In this document: positions 1 through 5,627 of the stretch, one piece after another
Position numbering within the stretch: the first letter of the stretch is position 1
How the letters are laid out: every line of letters begins with the position of its first letter
NCBI GenBank assembly: GCA_018715855.1
Contig: DVKW01000219.1
Coordinates: forward strand, 1-7,497
Reading direction: 5' to 3'
Source of the DNA: Candidatus Galligastranaerophilus intestinigallinarum
GTDB taxonomy: Bacteria > Cyanobacteriota > Vampirovibrionia > Gastranaerophilales > Gastranaerophilaceae
DNA: 7,497 nt
The notes under the pieces: model-generated
What the model was told of the DNA's origin: nothing
The model's input: the letters and a program-made list of their open reading frames with translations, nothing else
Databases searched by the model: none
Program-made: the position numbers and the translations under genes

Positions 1-315
1 GTAGTAGTTGGTAGAGTAGGCCAAGCGCCCGAGATGAAATATTTCGATTCCGGAAAAGTTAAAGTTACATTTTCTGTTGCCGTTAACAGATGGGATTCAA
101 AAGCAAAAGAAGAAGTAACCGATTGGTTTAATATTGAAATTTGGGATAAACAAGCGGAATTTGCCGGCGAGTGGGTTAAAAAAGGTTCGTTAGTCGGAAT
201 TGAAGGCAGATTGGCTTCAAGCAAATGGACAACACCCGATGGCGAAACGCTTGAAAGATATTTAATCAGATGCACAAATATCAGATTAATGGGTTCTAAA
301 AGAGAAGAGAATTAG
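1..315 (+). CDS. ssb: Single-stranded DNA-binding protein, 5'-truncated by window edge
   Basis: SSB coats single-stranded DNA in replication, repair and recombination, normally as an OB-fold tetramer. The reading frame is open from base 1, and the residues before the first ATG at 34 (VVVGRVGQAPE) are the conserved first OB strand of SSB, so the real start lies upstream and the ATG at 34 is an internal Met. The 104 visible residues carry further family signatures: KYFDSGK, the FSVAVNRW strand, the DWFNIEIWDKQAE core, the VKKGSLVGIEGRL strand, and a last strand ending in RLMGSKREEN. The protein stops right after the OB fold and has no Gly/Pro-rich linker or acidic DDDIPF-like tip, as I recall for short cyanobacterial SSBs. 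Only 3 nt separate its stop from the sugar-acid kinase, so the two are probably co-transcribed. The family call is firm; how the tail-less form recruits partners cannot be read here. Confidence 0.95.
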   Translation, partial: VVVGRVGQAPEMKYFDSGKVKVTFSVAVNRWDSKAKEEVTDWFNIEIWDKQAEFAGEWVKKGSLVGIEGRLASSKWTTPDGETLERYLIRCTNIRLMGSKREEN

Positions 316-318
316 TTT

Positions 319-1635
319 ATGGCAATGACAGGTGCCATCGGCATTGTTGCCGATGATTTAACCGGTGCAAATGATACGGCACTTCAGTTTTTTATAAAGG
401 GTTCTAATACCGAAATAATTTTTGATACGGATGAAAATATTCAAAATCATCCGAACATTGGCACTTTTGCGCTTACAACGGAATCAAGAAATATTAATGC
501 AAAAGAAGCTGCCCAAAAAGTTTGGGAAGGCGCTAAAAAGTTAAAAGATAATTTATCTGTTGAATATTTTTATAAAAAAATAGATTCAACTCTAAGGGGC
601 AACATTGCGGTTGAAACATTAGCAATGCTTGATGCAATAGGCTATGATGCCGCTGTTATTGCACCTGCATTTATCAGAGAAGGAAGAATTACAATAGGCG
701 GGTATCAGCTTTTAAAAGGCGTTCCGATTGAAAGAACGGACGCTGCAAGAGATTCTTATGCCCCGATATATGATTCTTACATCCCAGATATTTTAAAAAA
801 ACAAGTTAATGAAAGTTTTTATGATTCAATTGCAACAATTCAATTAAATGTAATTGCAAAAGGTGCGGGGCCAATTACATCAAAATTAAATGAGCTTGTT
901 TCAGGCGGCAAAAAATTAATTGTAATTGATGCTGTTTCTGCTATTGATTTAGAGCAAATTGTTCTTGCAATTACAAAAAGCCAATATAATATTTTGCCTG
1001 TAGGCTCTGCAGGCTTGGCAAATGCTTTAGGGAATGTTTGGCTTCCATTGAACAACAGCGAACCTGTTCAAAAAATTATTCCCAAATTGCCAAAATTAAT
1101 TTTATCCGGTTCAAAAAATTCAATGACAACTGCGCAAATTAATAAACTATTGTTGGATGATGACATTGATAATGTATATTCAATAGATTTAAAACTGCAA
1201 GATATCTTATCAAACGATTCGGATGCTATGGCAGAAAGAATTATACACAATTTCGGAAAAGATAATATTGTTATTGCCCATGTTTCAAAAATTCAAGATG
1301 AAACACAAGAAGAAAAGGGCAAAGAAAAACTTATTGATGAAGGCATTACAAAAGAAATGCTTGCTTCAATGATAACCGATTATTTGGCAAATATTGCACA
1401 AAAAGTTAAAAAAATGTCTGAGTGTATTTTAATTACAATTGGCGGCGAAACTTCTTATAAATGCACAAATGCTGTTAATTGCGAGTATTTGCAAGTTGTA
1501 GACAGCATTTTGCCTGCAATTTCACTTTGTATGGATTCCAATGCCGGCTTTATTGTTACAAAATCCGGCAATATGGGTTCAATTACTGCATTAGTTGATA
1601 TAGTTAATTATTTTAAAAACCATGAACAAAAATAA
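319..1635 (+). CDS. Four-carbon acid sugar kinase (DUF1537/OtnK-DtnK family)
   Basis: This is a two-domain ATP-dependent kinase of the DUF1537 family, which phosphorylates tetronates (D-threonate, D-erythronate or 3-oxo-tetronate) at O4. Its 438 residues are close to the usual family length of about 420. Visible signatures of the N-terminal substrate domain are ADDLTGANDTALQF (residues 11-24), KKIDSTLRGN (86-95) and REGRITIGGYQLLKGVPIERT (120-140). Those of the C-terminal nucleotide domain are PVGSAGLANALG (227-238), SGSKNS (263-268), the glycine motif GGET (375-378) and TKSGNMG (414-420). The ATG at 319 lies 3 nt after the ssb stop behind a weak purine-rich stretch (302-311); the ATG at 325 is an alternative, since the family motif begins only at residue 6. 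The pairing with a PdxA-like dehydrogenase suggests D-threonate or D-erythronate use (inference). No aldolase, epimerase or transporter is present in the window, so the exact substrate is open. Confidence 0.9.
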   Translation: MAMTGAIGIVADDLTGANDTALQFFIKGSNTEIIFDTDENIQNHPNIGTFALTTESRNINAKEAAQKVWEGAKKLKDNLSVEYFYKKIDSTLRGNIAVETLAMLDAIGYDAAVIAPAFIREGRITIGGYQLLKGVPIERTDAARDSYAPIYDSYIPDILKKQVNESFYDSIATIQLNVIAKGAGPITSKLNELVSGGKKLIVIDAVSAIDLEQIVLAITKSQYNILPVGSAGLANALGNVWLPLNNSEPVQKIIPKLPKLILSGSKNSMTTAQINKLLLDDDIDNVYSIDLKLQDILSNDSDAMAERIIHNFGKDNIVIAHVSKIQDETQEEKGKEKLIDEGITKEMLASMITDYLANIAQKVKKMSECILITIGGETSYKCTNAVNCEYLQVVDSILPAISLCMDSNAGFIVTKSGNMGSITALVDIVNYFKNHEQK

Positions 1636-2512
1636 AATAGCAATTACAACAGGCGACCCTTTAGGTATTGGCGAAGAAATTACATATAAAGCACTTGTTA
1701 ATCTTAGGCCAAAATTTGAACAAATTTTGATTATAGGAAAAGATTTGGGCTTGGGGTATGAAACAATTGAACTTAGCCAAAAAGATATAGGCAAATATTG
1801 TTTTGATTGTTTAAGAACAGCATGCGACCTTGCGCATTTGGGGCAAATTCAAGGCATTGTAACGGCGCCTGTTTCAAAGGAACAATTGAATAAATCGGGA
1901 TATCATTATTCAGGCCAAACGGAAATTCTTGAAAGGCTTCTTTCGGATAATGACGATGAAAAAGCAGAAATGCTTTTTATTGCAAATGATTTAAGAGTTA
2001 TGCTTTTAACAAGGCACTTACCTTTAAAGAAAATTGAAATAACGGAAGATATGATTATTTCAAAAGTACAAAGATTAAATAAATTTTTAAAAGAAAAATG
2101 CAATATTCAATATCCAAAAATTGCACTTTGCGCACTCAACCCCCATGCGGGCGAAAACGGCATTTTGGGGAATGAAGAAATAGATACAATTATTCCTTCT
2201 GTTCAAAAATTAAATAAATCGGGAATTTTTGCATACGGGCCATATAGTGCTGACGGGCTTTTTTCAAATGCGGGGAAAAAATATCTTCAAAACAAAAAAC
2301 AAGATTATGATGCAATTGTTGCAATGTACCATGATCAGGGGCTTTGTGCGGTTAAAGCATTAACAGGCAATGATGCCGTTAACACAACAATCGGGTTAAA
2401 AATTATAAGAACATCTCCATCATCGGGCACTGCTTATGATATAAAAGGAAAAAATATCGCAAATCCTGACGGGATGATTGATGCAATAAGGGTTTTGTTA
2501 AAGTTAATATAA
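1622..2512 (+). CDS. pdxA2: PdxA/PdxA2-like 4-phospho-tetronate (or 4-hydroxythreonine-4-phosphate) dehydrogenase, compact variant
   Basis: PdxA-family enzymes use NAD(P) and a divalent metal to oxidise and decarboxylate a 4-phosphorylated C4 acid. PdxA acts in vitamin B6 synthesis; PdxA2 turns 4-phospho-D-threonate or -erythronate into dihydroxyacetone phosphate. The adjacent DUF1537 kinase favours the PdxA2 role. Visible are the N-terminal GDPLGIG (11-17), VTAPVSKE (80-87), and the three metal-ligand histidines H132 (TRHLPL), H175 (NPHAGE) and H237 (MYHDQG). K245, N254 and R263 match E. coli PdxA substrate residues K274, N283 and R292 by my motif alignment. Odd points: the usual GHTE motif reads GQTE (Q99), the usual DHGT after R263 reads SSGT (267-270), and about 37 residues are missing from the N-terminal domain (296 aa against 329 in E. 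coli). The ATG overlaps the kinase end by 14 nt and has no clear Shine-Dalgarno, so translational coupling is likely. The family is sure; the substrate is inferred. Confidence 0.87.
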   Translation: MNKNKIAITTGDPLGIGEEITYKALVNLRPKFEQILIIGKDLGLGYETIELSQKDIGKYCFDCLRTACDLAHLGQIQGIVTAPVSKEQLNKSGYHYSGQTEILERLLSDNDDEKAEMLFIANDLRVMLLTRHLPLKKIEITEDMIISKVQRLNKFLKEKCNIQYPKIALCALNPHAGENGILGNEEIDTIIPSVQKLNKSGIFAYGPYSADGLFSNAGKKYLQNKKQDYDAIVAMYHDQGLCAVKALTGNDAVNTTIGLKIIRTSPSSGTAYDIKGKNIANPDGMIDAIRVLLKLI

Positions 2513-2548
2513 TTTCATCCGTTATATAGTGTATATTTTTGATTAAAA

Positions 2549-2577
2549 CTTTCACATATTCCCCAAAATATTATAAT
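2549..2577 (+). promoter_or_regulatory. Candidate sigma70-type promoter for the acidic-tail protein gene
   Basis: A perfect TATAAT lies at 2572-2577, with CTTTCA at 2549-2554 as a 3-of-6 match to the -35 box at the ideal 17-bp spacing. Transcription would start near 2584, about 30 nt before the ATG at 2614. The site sits in the largest gap of the window, just after the pdxA2-like gene, so it would separate the two + strand gene groups. The -10 element is convincing but the -35 is weak, and chance -10 boxes are common in DNA this AT-rich. Confidence 0.5.
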
Positions 2578-2600
2578 CAAAAATATGGCTTGTTAACTAA

Positions 2601-2608
2601 AAGGGAAG
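2601..2608 (+). promoter_or_regulatory. Ribosome binding site that fixes the start at 2614
   Basis: The purine-rich AAGGGAAG ends 5 nt before the ATG at 2614. It argues for that ATG and against the in-frame TTG at 2539, which would add 25 residues that also run through the candidate promoter. Confidence 0.7.
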
Positions 2609-2613
2609 CAAAA

Positions 2614-3081
2614 ATGTCTTCATTTAACATAAACGGCCCTTCAAACAATCAGCCTTTGGTGCAAAGCTCGCAAAACCTCGGAAGAGACGGCGGTGGCGGC
2701 GGCAACACAGGGTATATGAACATGCGCAATAAAAAAAGAGACAATGACAACCAAAAAGATGATGACAATTCCGTTTTTTTGGAAGAACAGGCCGAAGATT
2801 CCTTTGTTAAACAAGGTGAAATTAAAGATAAAAAGCCAAAAAAGAAGTTTTTGGGCGCAATTTCGAAATTTATTAAAGGTAAAACTTTAGAAAATGAATC
2901 AGAAAAAGATTCTTTTGTAAAACAGGAAGATACCCAAATAAGCGAAGATGAATTAAGGGAAGAAGAATACGAAGAATATAAGCCCTATCAAATTCCCTTA
3001 AATAAGTCAAAAGATATTTTAGATGATGATGAATATGAAATTGCCGAAGATGATGACTATTATGGCGGCATAGATGTTTAA
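2614..3081 (+). CDS. Unknown low-complexity protein: basic amphipathic centre, acidic tail
   Basis: I do not recognise a family. The 155-residue product is mostly polar and probably largely disordered. In order it shows an Asn/Gln/Ser-rich start, a glycine run (26-30) inside LGRDGGGGGNTGYM, a charged KKRDNDNQKDDDN stretch (40-52), and a strongly basic segment (71-92) containing KKKFLGAISKFIKGK that would fold as a short amphipathic helix. The tail from about 110 is very acidic, with DDDE at 137-140 and EDDD at 145-148. The hexapeptide DSFVKQ occurs twice, at 62-67 and 99-104, flanking the basic helix. There is no signal peptide or hydrophobic membrane segment. The ATG at 2614 is chosen for its ribosome binding site and because the upstream extension reads like non-coding DNA. 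It has its own candidate promoter and lies 36 nt before the zinc-ribbon gene. The basic patch could touch membrane or nucleic acid, but that is a guess. Confidence 0.75.
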   Translation: MSSFNINGPSNNQPLVQSSQNLGRDGGGGGNTGYMNMRNKKRDNDNQKDDDNSVFLEEQAEDSFVKQGEIKDKKPKKKFLGAISKFIKGKTLENESEKDSFVKQEDTQISEDELREEEYEEYKPYQIPLNKSKDILDDDEYEIAEDDDYYGGIDV

Positions 3082-3086
3082 TTTTG

Positions 3087-3113
3087 ACTTTTTAATATAA
3101 AAAATTAAAAAGT
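3087..3113 (+). promoter_or_regulatory. Perfect 10-bp inverted repeat directly before the zinc-ribbon gene start
   Basis: ACTTTTTAAT (3087-3096) and ATTAAAAAGT (3104-3113) are exact reverse complements separated by 7 nt, and the right arm ends 4 nt before the ATG at 3118. The transcript could fold a hairpin over the place where a Shine-Dalgarno should be. It lacks a U-tract after the stem on the + strand, so it is not a normal intrinsic terminator. The stem is almost all A/U, so chance occurrence in this AT-rich gap cannot be excluded. Confidence 0.4.
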
Positions 3114-3117
3114 TGAT

Positions 3118-3546
3118 ATGCAAATTAAATTAAAAGAAATTTTAAAAAATCTGTTTAAATGCAAACATTATGGCGCACTTTTATATTCAAACGAAGGTTA
3201 TTGCCCCGCTTGCGGTAAATATTTGAAAAAAAATTATTATATTATAAGGTGTTCGCACTGTGAAATTAAAAGAAATGCAAAAAAAGAATTCGGGAAAATT
3301 GTTCCTTGTGAAAAATTTTGCACAAATTGCGGCGAACAAGAATATTATATTGAAAAATATGACAAGTTAAATTTTGTTGATATTAATTATGCAATTGAAG
3401 CGAAAGAAGAAGTCGATATTCAATGCAGAGGCCGAGATTTTGAAATTTGGGTTGAAAACAAAGATAATGAGGCCGAATTTTCAACAAGCAAAAATGAAAA
3501 AATTCTTTTACCAAAACAAACCAAGTTTTTAACAACAGAAGGCTAG
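3118..3546 (+). CDS. Small cysteine-rich zinc-ribbon-like protein of unknown function
   Basis: The 142-residue protein has an N-terminal part full of metal-ligand pairs and a C-terminal part without cysteine pairs. Ligand candidates are C15 and H17, CPAC (C29, C32), CSHC (C45, C48), and C64, C68 and C71 in CEKFCTNC. This spacing allows two treble-clef or rubredoxin-like zinc knuckles in the first 75 residues. The rest (from about 85) is polar and beta-rich, with one lone Cys (C103). There is no signal peptide or membrane helix, so it should be cytosolic. I cannot name a family; zinc-ribbon proteins of this size often bind nucleic acid or a protein partner, which is only a general expectation. 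The ATG at 3118 has no clear Shine-Dalgarno and follows a hairpin. Its TAG stop lies inside the CTAG shared with the convergent cyclase gene. The even, protein-like composition and intact frame support a real gene. Confidence 0.78.
   Translation: MQIKLKEILKNLFKCKHYGALLYSNEGYCPACGKYLKKNYYIIRCSHCEIKRNAKKEFGKIVPCEKFCTNCGEQEYYIEKYDKLNFVDINYAIEAKEEVDIQCRGRDFEIWVENKDNEAEFSTSKNEKILLPKQTKFLTTEG
3543..3546. other. CTAG palindrome forming both convergent stop codons
   Basis: The + strand gene ends with TAG at 3544-3546 and the - strand gene ends with TAG read from 3545 to 3543. Because CTAG is self-complementary, the four bases supply both stops. There is no room for an intergenic terminator, so the two transcripts must overlap or end inside the opposite gene. 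Confidence 0.95.
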
Positions 3547-5345
3547 GTGTTTTCAATAGTTGATATTACTTGGTTTCTGCCGTTTTCTTTTGCAACGTAA
3601 AGGCATTTATCTGCATATTCAATTAAGCCTTGAACAGAATCTGAATCTATTGGAGCAGATGCAACACCAAGGCTTATTGTAACGTGAGTCCAATCGCCTG
3701 TTGCAAGCTCAAATTCTTTGTTTCTGACAGCTTCGCAAATTTTTTGCGCAACAATAGCTGCTTCTTCTTTTTTGGTGTTAGATAAAATAACGCTCATTTC
3801 TTCGCCGCCATATCTGCAGGGAATATCTGTCGAGCGGATATTTTTCTTTATTGTTTGCGCCACTTGCCTTAAAACAGCGTCACCTGATTGGTGCCCGTAT
3901 TTATCGTTGAATTTTTTAAAGAAATCAATATCAACCATAATTAATGAAAAAGGCGTGTTATATCTTTTTGTATTATCAATGTTTAATTTCATTTGTTCTT
4001 GAAAATACCTGTGGTTGTACATATCGGTCAGCCCGTCTGTTACGGCCAATTTATAGGTGTGTTCATAATCTCTTGAAGTTACGATATATTTAATTGCATA
4101 AGAACCCGTAACTGCGCCGATTGAACAAACAAGGGGCAAAACAAGCGCCATCCAAAGGTTAAAATAATGCATTAAAATTATTGTTAAAACGCTATATGAG
4201 ATAATAAGCAAAATAACGCCTAAGATTGCATAAGGAACATTTTTGGATTTAACAACTATAAGGCCTGTTAAAAGGGTTAAAATTATTGTTATTATAATGT
4301 CGAATAAATTGCTTGTTTTTTTAATTAAATTGTTATCGAAAATATTATTCAAAAAAGTTGCGTGGGTTTCAACGCCTGCAAACATTCTGGATGTCGGGGT
4401 CGATTTAATATCGTTGAGGCTTGTTGTTGTAACACCTACAAAAATAATTTTATCTTTGAATTTTGATGATAAATAATCAAGGTTATTTTCTTTTATTGCT
4501 TTATCAACCTTCCATAAAGGAATATATTCAAAAGATTCTTCGTCACCATACCAGTTTAAATATGTTCTTCCATCTTTTGTTAGTGGAATTTTTCTGCCAT
4601 CTGCAAGGTTTATTGTGCGGTTTTTATCTATGGTTAAATTTTTAGAATCCAACCCTAAGATATCAAGTGCCAGAAGAAAATCTAAGTGTTTGTAAAATTT
4701 ATCTTTATAAACAAATATTGGAATACTTGTTCTTAAAATTCCGTCTTTATCTCTTGCAACGTTAATAAAACCAATGTTGTCGGTGCCTTTCATTAAATCG
4801 GGCAAAATTCCCATAACGTTAATTTTATTAATTAAAGGTGCTTTTTTTAAAAATTCAGAGTTGCCAACAATGTTTGTTTCTAATGTTTTTGGAAGGTCAA
4901 TAGGTTTTCTGACTTCTTTTGGCCTTGAATCAAAAGTCATTGAAACGTAGATATTTTTATTTTTGTTTATTGTATCTGTTAAAATTTTGTCGCTGTTACC
5001 AAAAACTTTAAAATTTTGAACAAACAAAAGGTCAAATGCTATTGCCTTTGGGTTTGCTTTTTCAATTCCATCCGAAATGTGCGCCCAAAAATCCCTTGGT
5101 GCAGGCCAAGCGCCATAAGTTGAAACAATATATTCATAGCTTGAATCATCAACTGCTAAAATAACAATATCTTTATTTGCTTTTTTGTATTGTGAAATTA
5201 TCTGTTGGCGAAAATCAAACGTTTTGTTTTCAACTTCAAGCAAAAAGCCCCAAATGTTAAAAACTTTTAAAAGCGAAATAAAAACAGCGGCAAGTGCTAT
5301 AACAGTTACTGTAAAAAGGATATTTTTTAATAATTTTTCTTTCAT
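3543..5345 (-). CDS. Membrane diguanylate cyclase with CHASE2 sensor domain (CHASE2-GGDEF)
   Basis: The enzyme should condense two GTP into the second messenger cyclic di-GMP under control of an extracytoplasmic CHASE2 sensor. The 600-residue order is: an N-terminal transmembrane helix (about 8-28), a CHASE2 domain (about 40-340, with ILAVDDSSY, WPAPRDFWA, AIAFDLLF, and near its end KIIFVGVTT and THATFLNNI), three membrane helices (about 347-365, 371-392 and 397-418), a short linker, then GGDEF (about 430-598). The active site reads GGEEM (513-517), an accepted variant of GGEEF. D472, N480 and D489 fit the metal and guanine positions of PleD, and RSTD (504-507) lies at the correct distance for the product-inhibition I-site. 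It therefore looks catalytically competent and feedback-inhibited. The ATG at 5345 lies 5 nt after the stop of the small upstream ORF and lacks a Shine-Dalgarno. The signal sensed is unknown. Confidence 0.95.
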   Translation of the reverse strand: MKEKLLKNILFTVTVIALAAVFISLLKVFNIWGFLLEVENKTFDFRQQIISQYKKANKDIVILAVDDSSYEYIVSTYGAWPAPRDFWAHISDGIEKANPKAIAFDLLFVQNFKVFGNSDKILTDTINKNKNIYVSMTFDSRPKEVRKPIDLPKTLETNIVGNSEFLKKAPLINKINVMGILPDLMKGTDNIGFINVARDKDGILRTSIPIFVYKDKFYKHLDFLLALDILGLDSKNLTIDKNRTINLADGRKIPLTKDGRTYLNWYGDEESFEYIPLWKVDKAIKENNLDYLSSKFKDKIIFVGVTTTSLNDIKSTPTSRMFAGVETHATFLNNIFDNNLIKKTSNLFDIIITIILTLLTGLIVVKSKNVPYAILGVILLIISYSVLTIILMHYFNLWMALVLPLVCSIGAVTGSYAIKYIVTSRDYEHTYKLAVTDGLTDMYNHRYFQEQMKLNIDNTKRYNTPFSLIMVDIDFFKKFNDKYGHQSGDAVLRQVAQTIKKNIRSTDIPCRYGGEEMSVILSNTKKEEAAIVAQKICEAVRNKEFELATGDWTHVTISLGVASAPIDSDSVQGLIEYADKCLYVAKENGRNQVISTIENT

Positions 5346-5350
5346 AAGAA

Positions 5351-5563
5351 TTAATTATAATGTATATTTTCAAAAAATTCCAATTCGTCAATAATGTTAC
5401 AAACAGGATTCAAATCTTCAAAAGAAAATTTCATATCATGATTAATTAAAAAGTTAATCAATGATTTGGTTTCGACACCTTGTTCGTATTTCCCAAATGA
5501 TAAATATTTAATGAGACATTTCTCGTTCGTGTTCATAATAGTTTTATTATGCATGATGGGCAT
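5351..5563 (-). CDS. Small protein of unknown function upstream of the diguanylate cyclase
   Basis: This ORF of up to 70 residues fills most of the gap between the AAA+ gene and the cyclase, on the same strand, and stops 5 nt before the cyclase start. The sequence shows no known family: a short start, then alternating hydrophobic and charged residues (KCLIKYLSFGKYE, SLINFLINHD, CNIIDELEFFENI) that would suit a small helical domain, with no signal peptide, no membrane segment and only two isolated Cys. Start choice is uncertain. The ATG at 5563 has an AAGGG only 1 nt away, too close to act as a Shine-Dalgarno; the ATG at 5554 has the same AAGGG at 10 nt (67 residues); the ATG at 5536 has none. 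Its position allows coupling to the cyclase, as its regulator or as a leader ORF, but this is inference. It could also be a chance ORF. Confidence 0.5.
   Translation of the reverse strand: MPIMHNKTIMNTNEKCLIKYLSFGKYEQGVETKSLINFLINHDMKFSFEDLNPVCNIIDELEFFENIHYN
5354..5383 (-). promoter_or_regulatory. Candidate promoter giving a near-leaderless cyclase transcript
   Basis: On the - strand, TTGGAA (5383-5378, 4 of 6 matches to the -35 box) is followed after 18 nt by a perfect TATAAT (5359-5354). Transcription would start near 5347, only about two bases before the cyclase ATG at 5345. This fits the absence of a Shine-Dalgarno there. The boxes overlap the end of the small ORF, and the AT-rich context makes chance matches likely, so support is modest. 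Confidence 0.4.
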
Positions 5564-5567
5564 GCCC
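5558..5567. repeat. GC-rich 10-bp palindrome over the small ORF start
   Basis: GGGCATGCCC is fully self-complementary and stands out in a very AT-rich intergenic stretch. It contains the first ATG (5563) of the small ORF and the AAGGG that could serve the ATG at 5554. It could be an operator half or full site, or allow intermolecular pairing of transcripts. As DNA it is too short and loop-free to make a strong hairpin. Confidence 0.45.
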
Positions 5568-5570
5568 TTG

Positions 5571-5624
5571 AAATCAACCGTTAGGTTTGTTTTTTTATGT
5601 TATTTTACAACTTTTGGCTGATTT
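5571..5624 (-). promoter_or_regulatory. Long-loop inverted repeat in the leader of the small ORF
   Basis: Read on the - strand, AAATCAGCC (5624-5616) can pair with GGTTGATTT (5579-5571): nine pairs including one G-U wobble, around a 36-nt A-rich loop. The stem closes just before the AAGGG and start codons of the small ORF. It may be a weak translational leader structure, or leftover 3' end structure of the AAA+ transcript. There is no T-tract after the stem, so it is not a standard terminator. Confidence 0.3.
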
Positions 5625-5627
5625 ACA

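Noticed and set aside
34..315. SSB starting at the ATG at position 34
   Set aside because: The frame is open to base 1 and the residues before this Met (VVVGRVGQAPE) are conserved SSB sequence, so the start lies outside the window.
840..1250. Two - strand ORFs (840-1055 and 1068-1250)
   Set aside because: They lie wholly inside the well-supported kinase gene and look like neither a known protein nor a coherent domain.
1591..2103. Two - strand ORFs (1591-1794 and 1906-2103)
   Set aside because: Both lie antisense to conserved PdxA-family sequence and have no ribosome binding site.
2524..2540. ATATA-GTG-TATAT hairpin followed by T's as a terminator for the kinase/dehydrogenase genes
   Set aside because: The stem is only five A-T pairs, too weak for an intrinsic terminator; it is easily chance in AT-rich DNA.
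2539..2613. TTG-started 25-residue extension of the charged protein
   Set aside because: It reads through a TATAAT box, has no ribosome binding site, and the ATG at 2614 has a good one.
3084..3112. TTGACT at 3084-3089 as the -35 box of a zinc-ribbon gene promoter
   Set aside because: No acceptable -10 box lies 15-19 nt downstream; the TATAAA at 3096-3101 is only 6 nt away.
3718..4645. Three + strand ORFs (3718-4002, 4243-4476, 4463-4645)
   Set aside because: They are antisense to the GGDEF and CHASE2 coding sequence; their hydrophobic products are a by-product of the opposite frame.
5185..5394. + strand 69-residue ORF over the cyclase start
   Set aside because: It runs antisense to the cyclase N-terminus and the small ORF end, with no family features or ribosome binding site.
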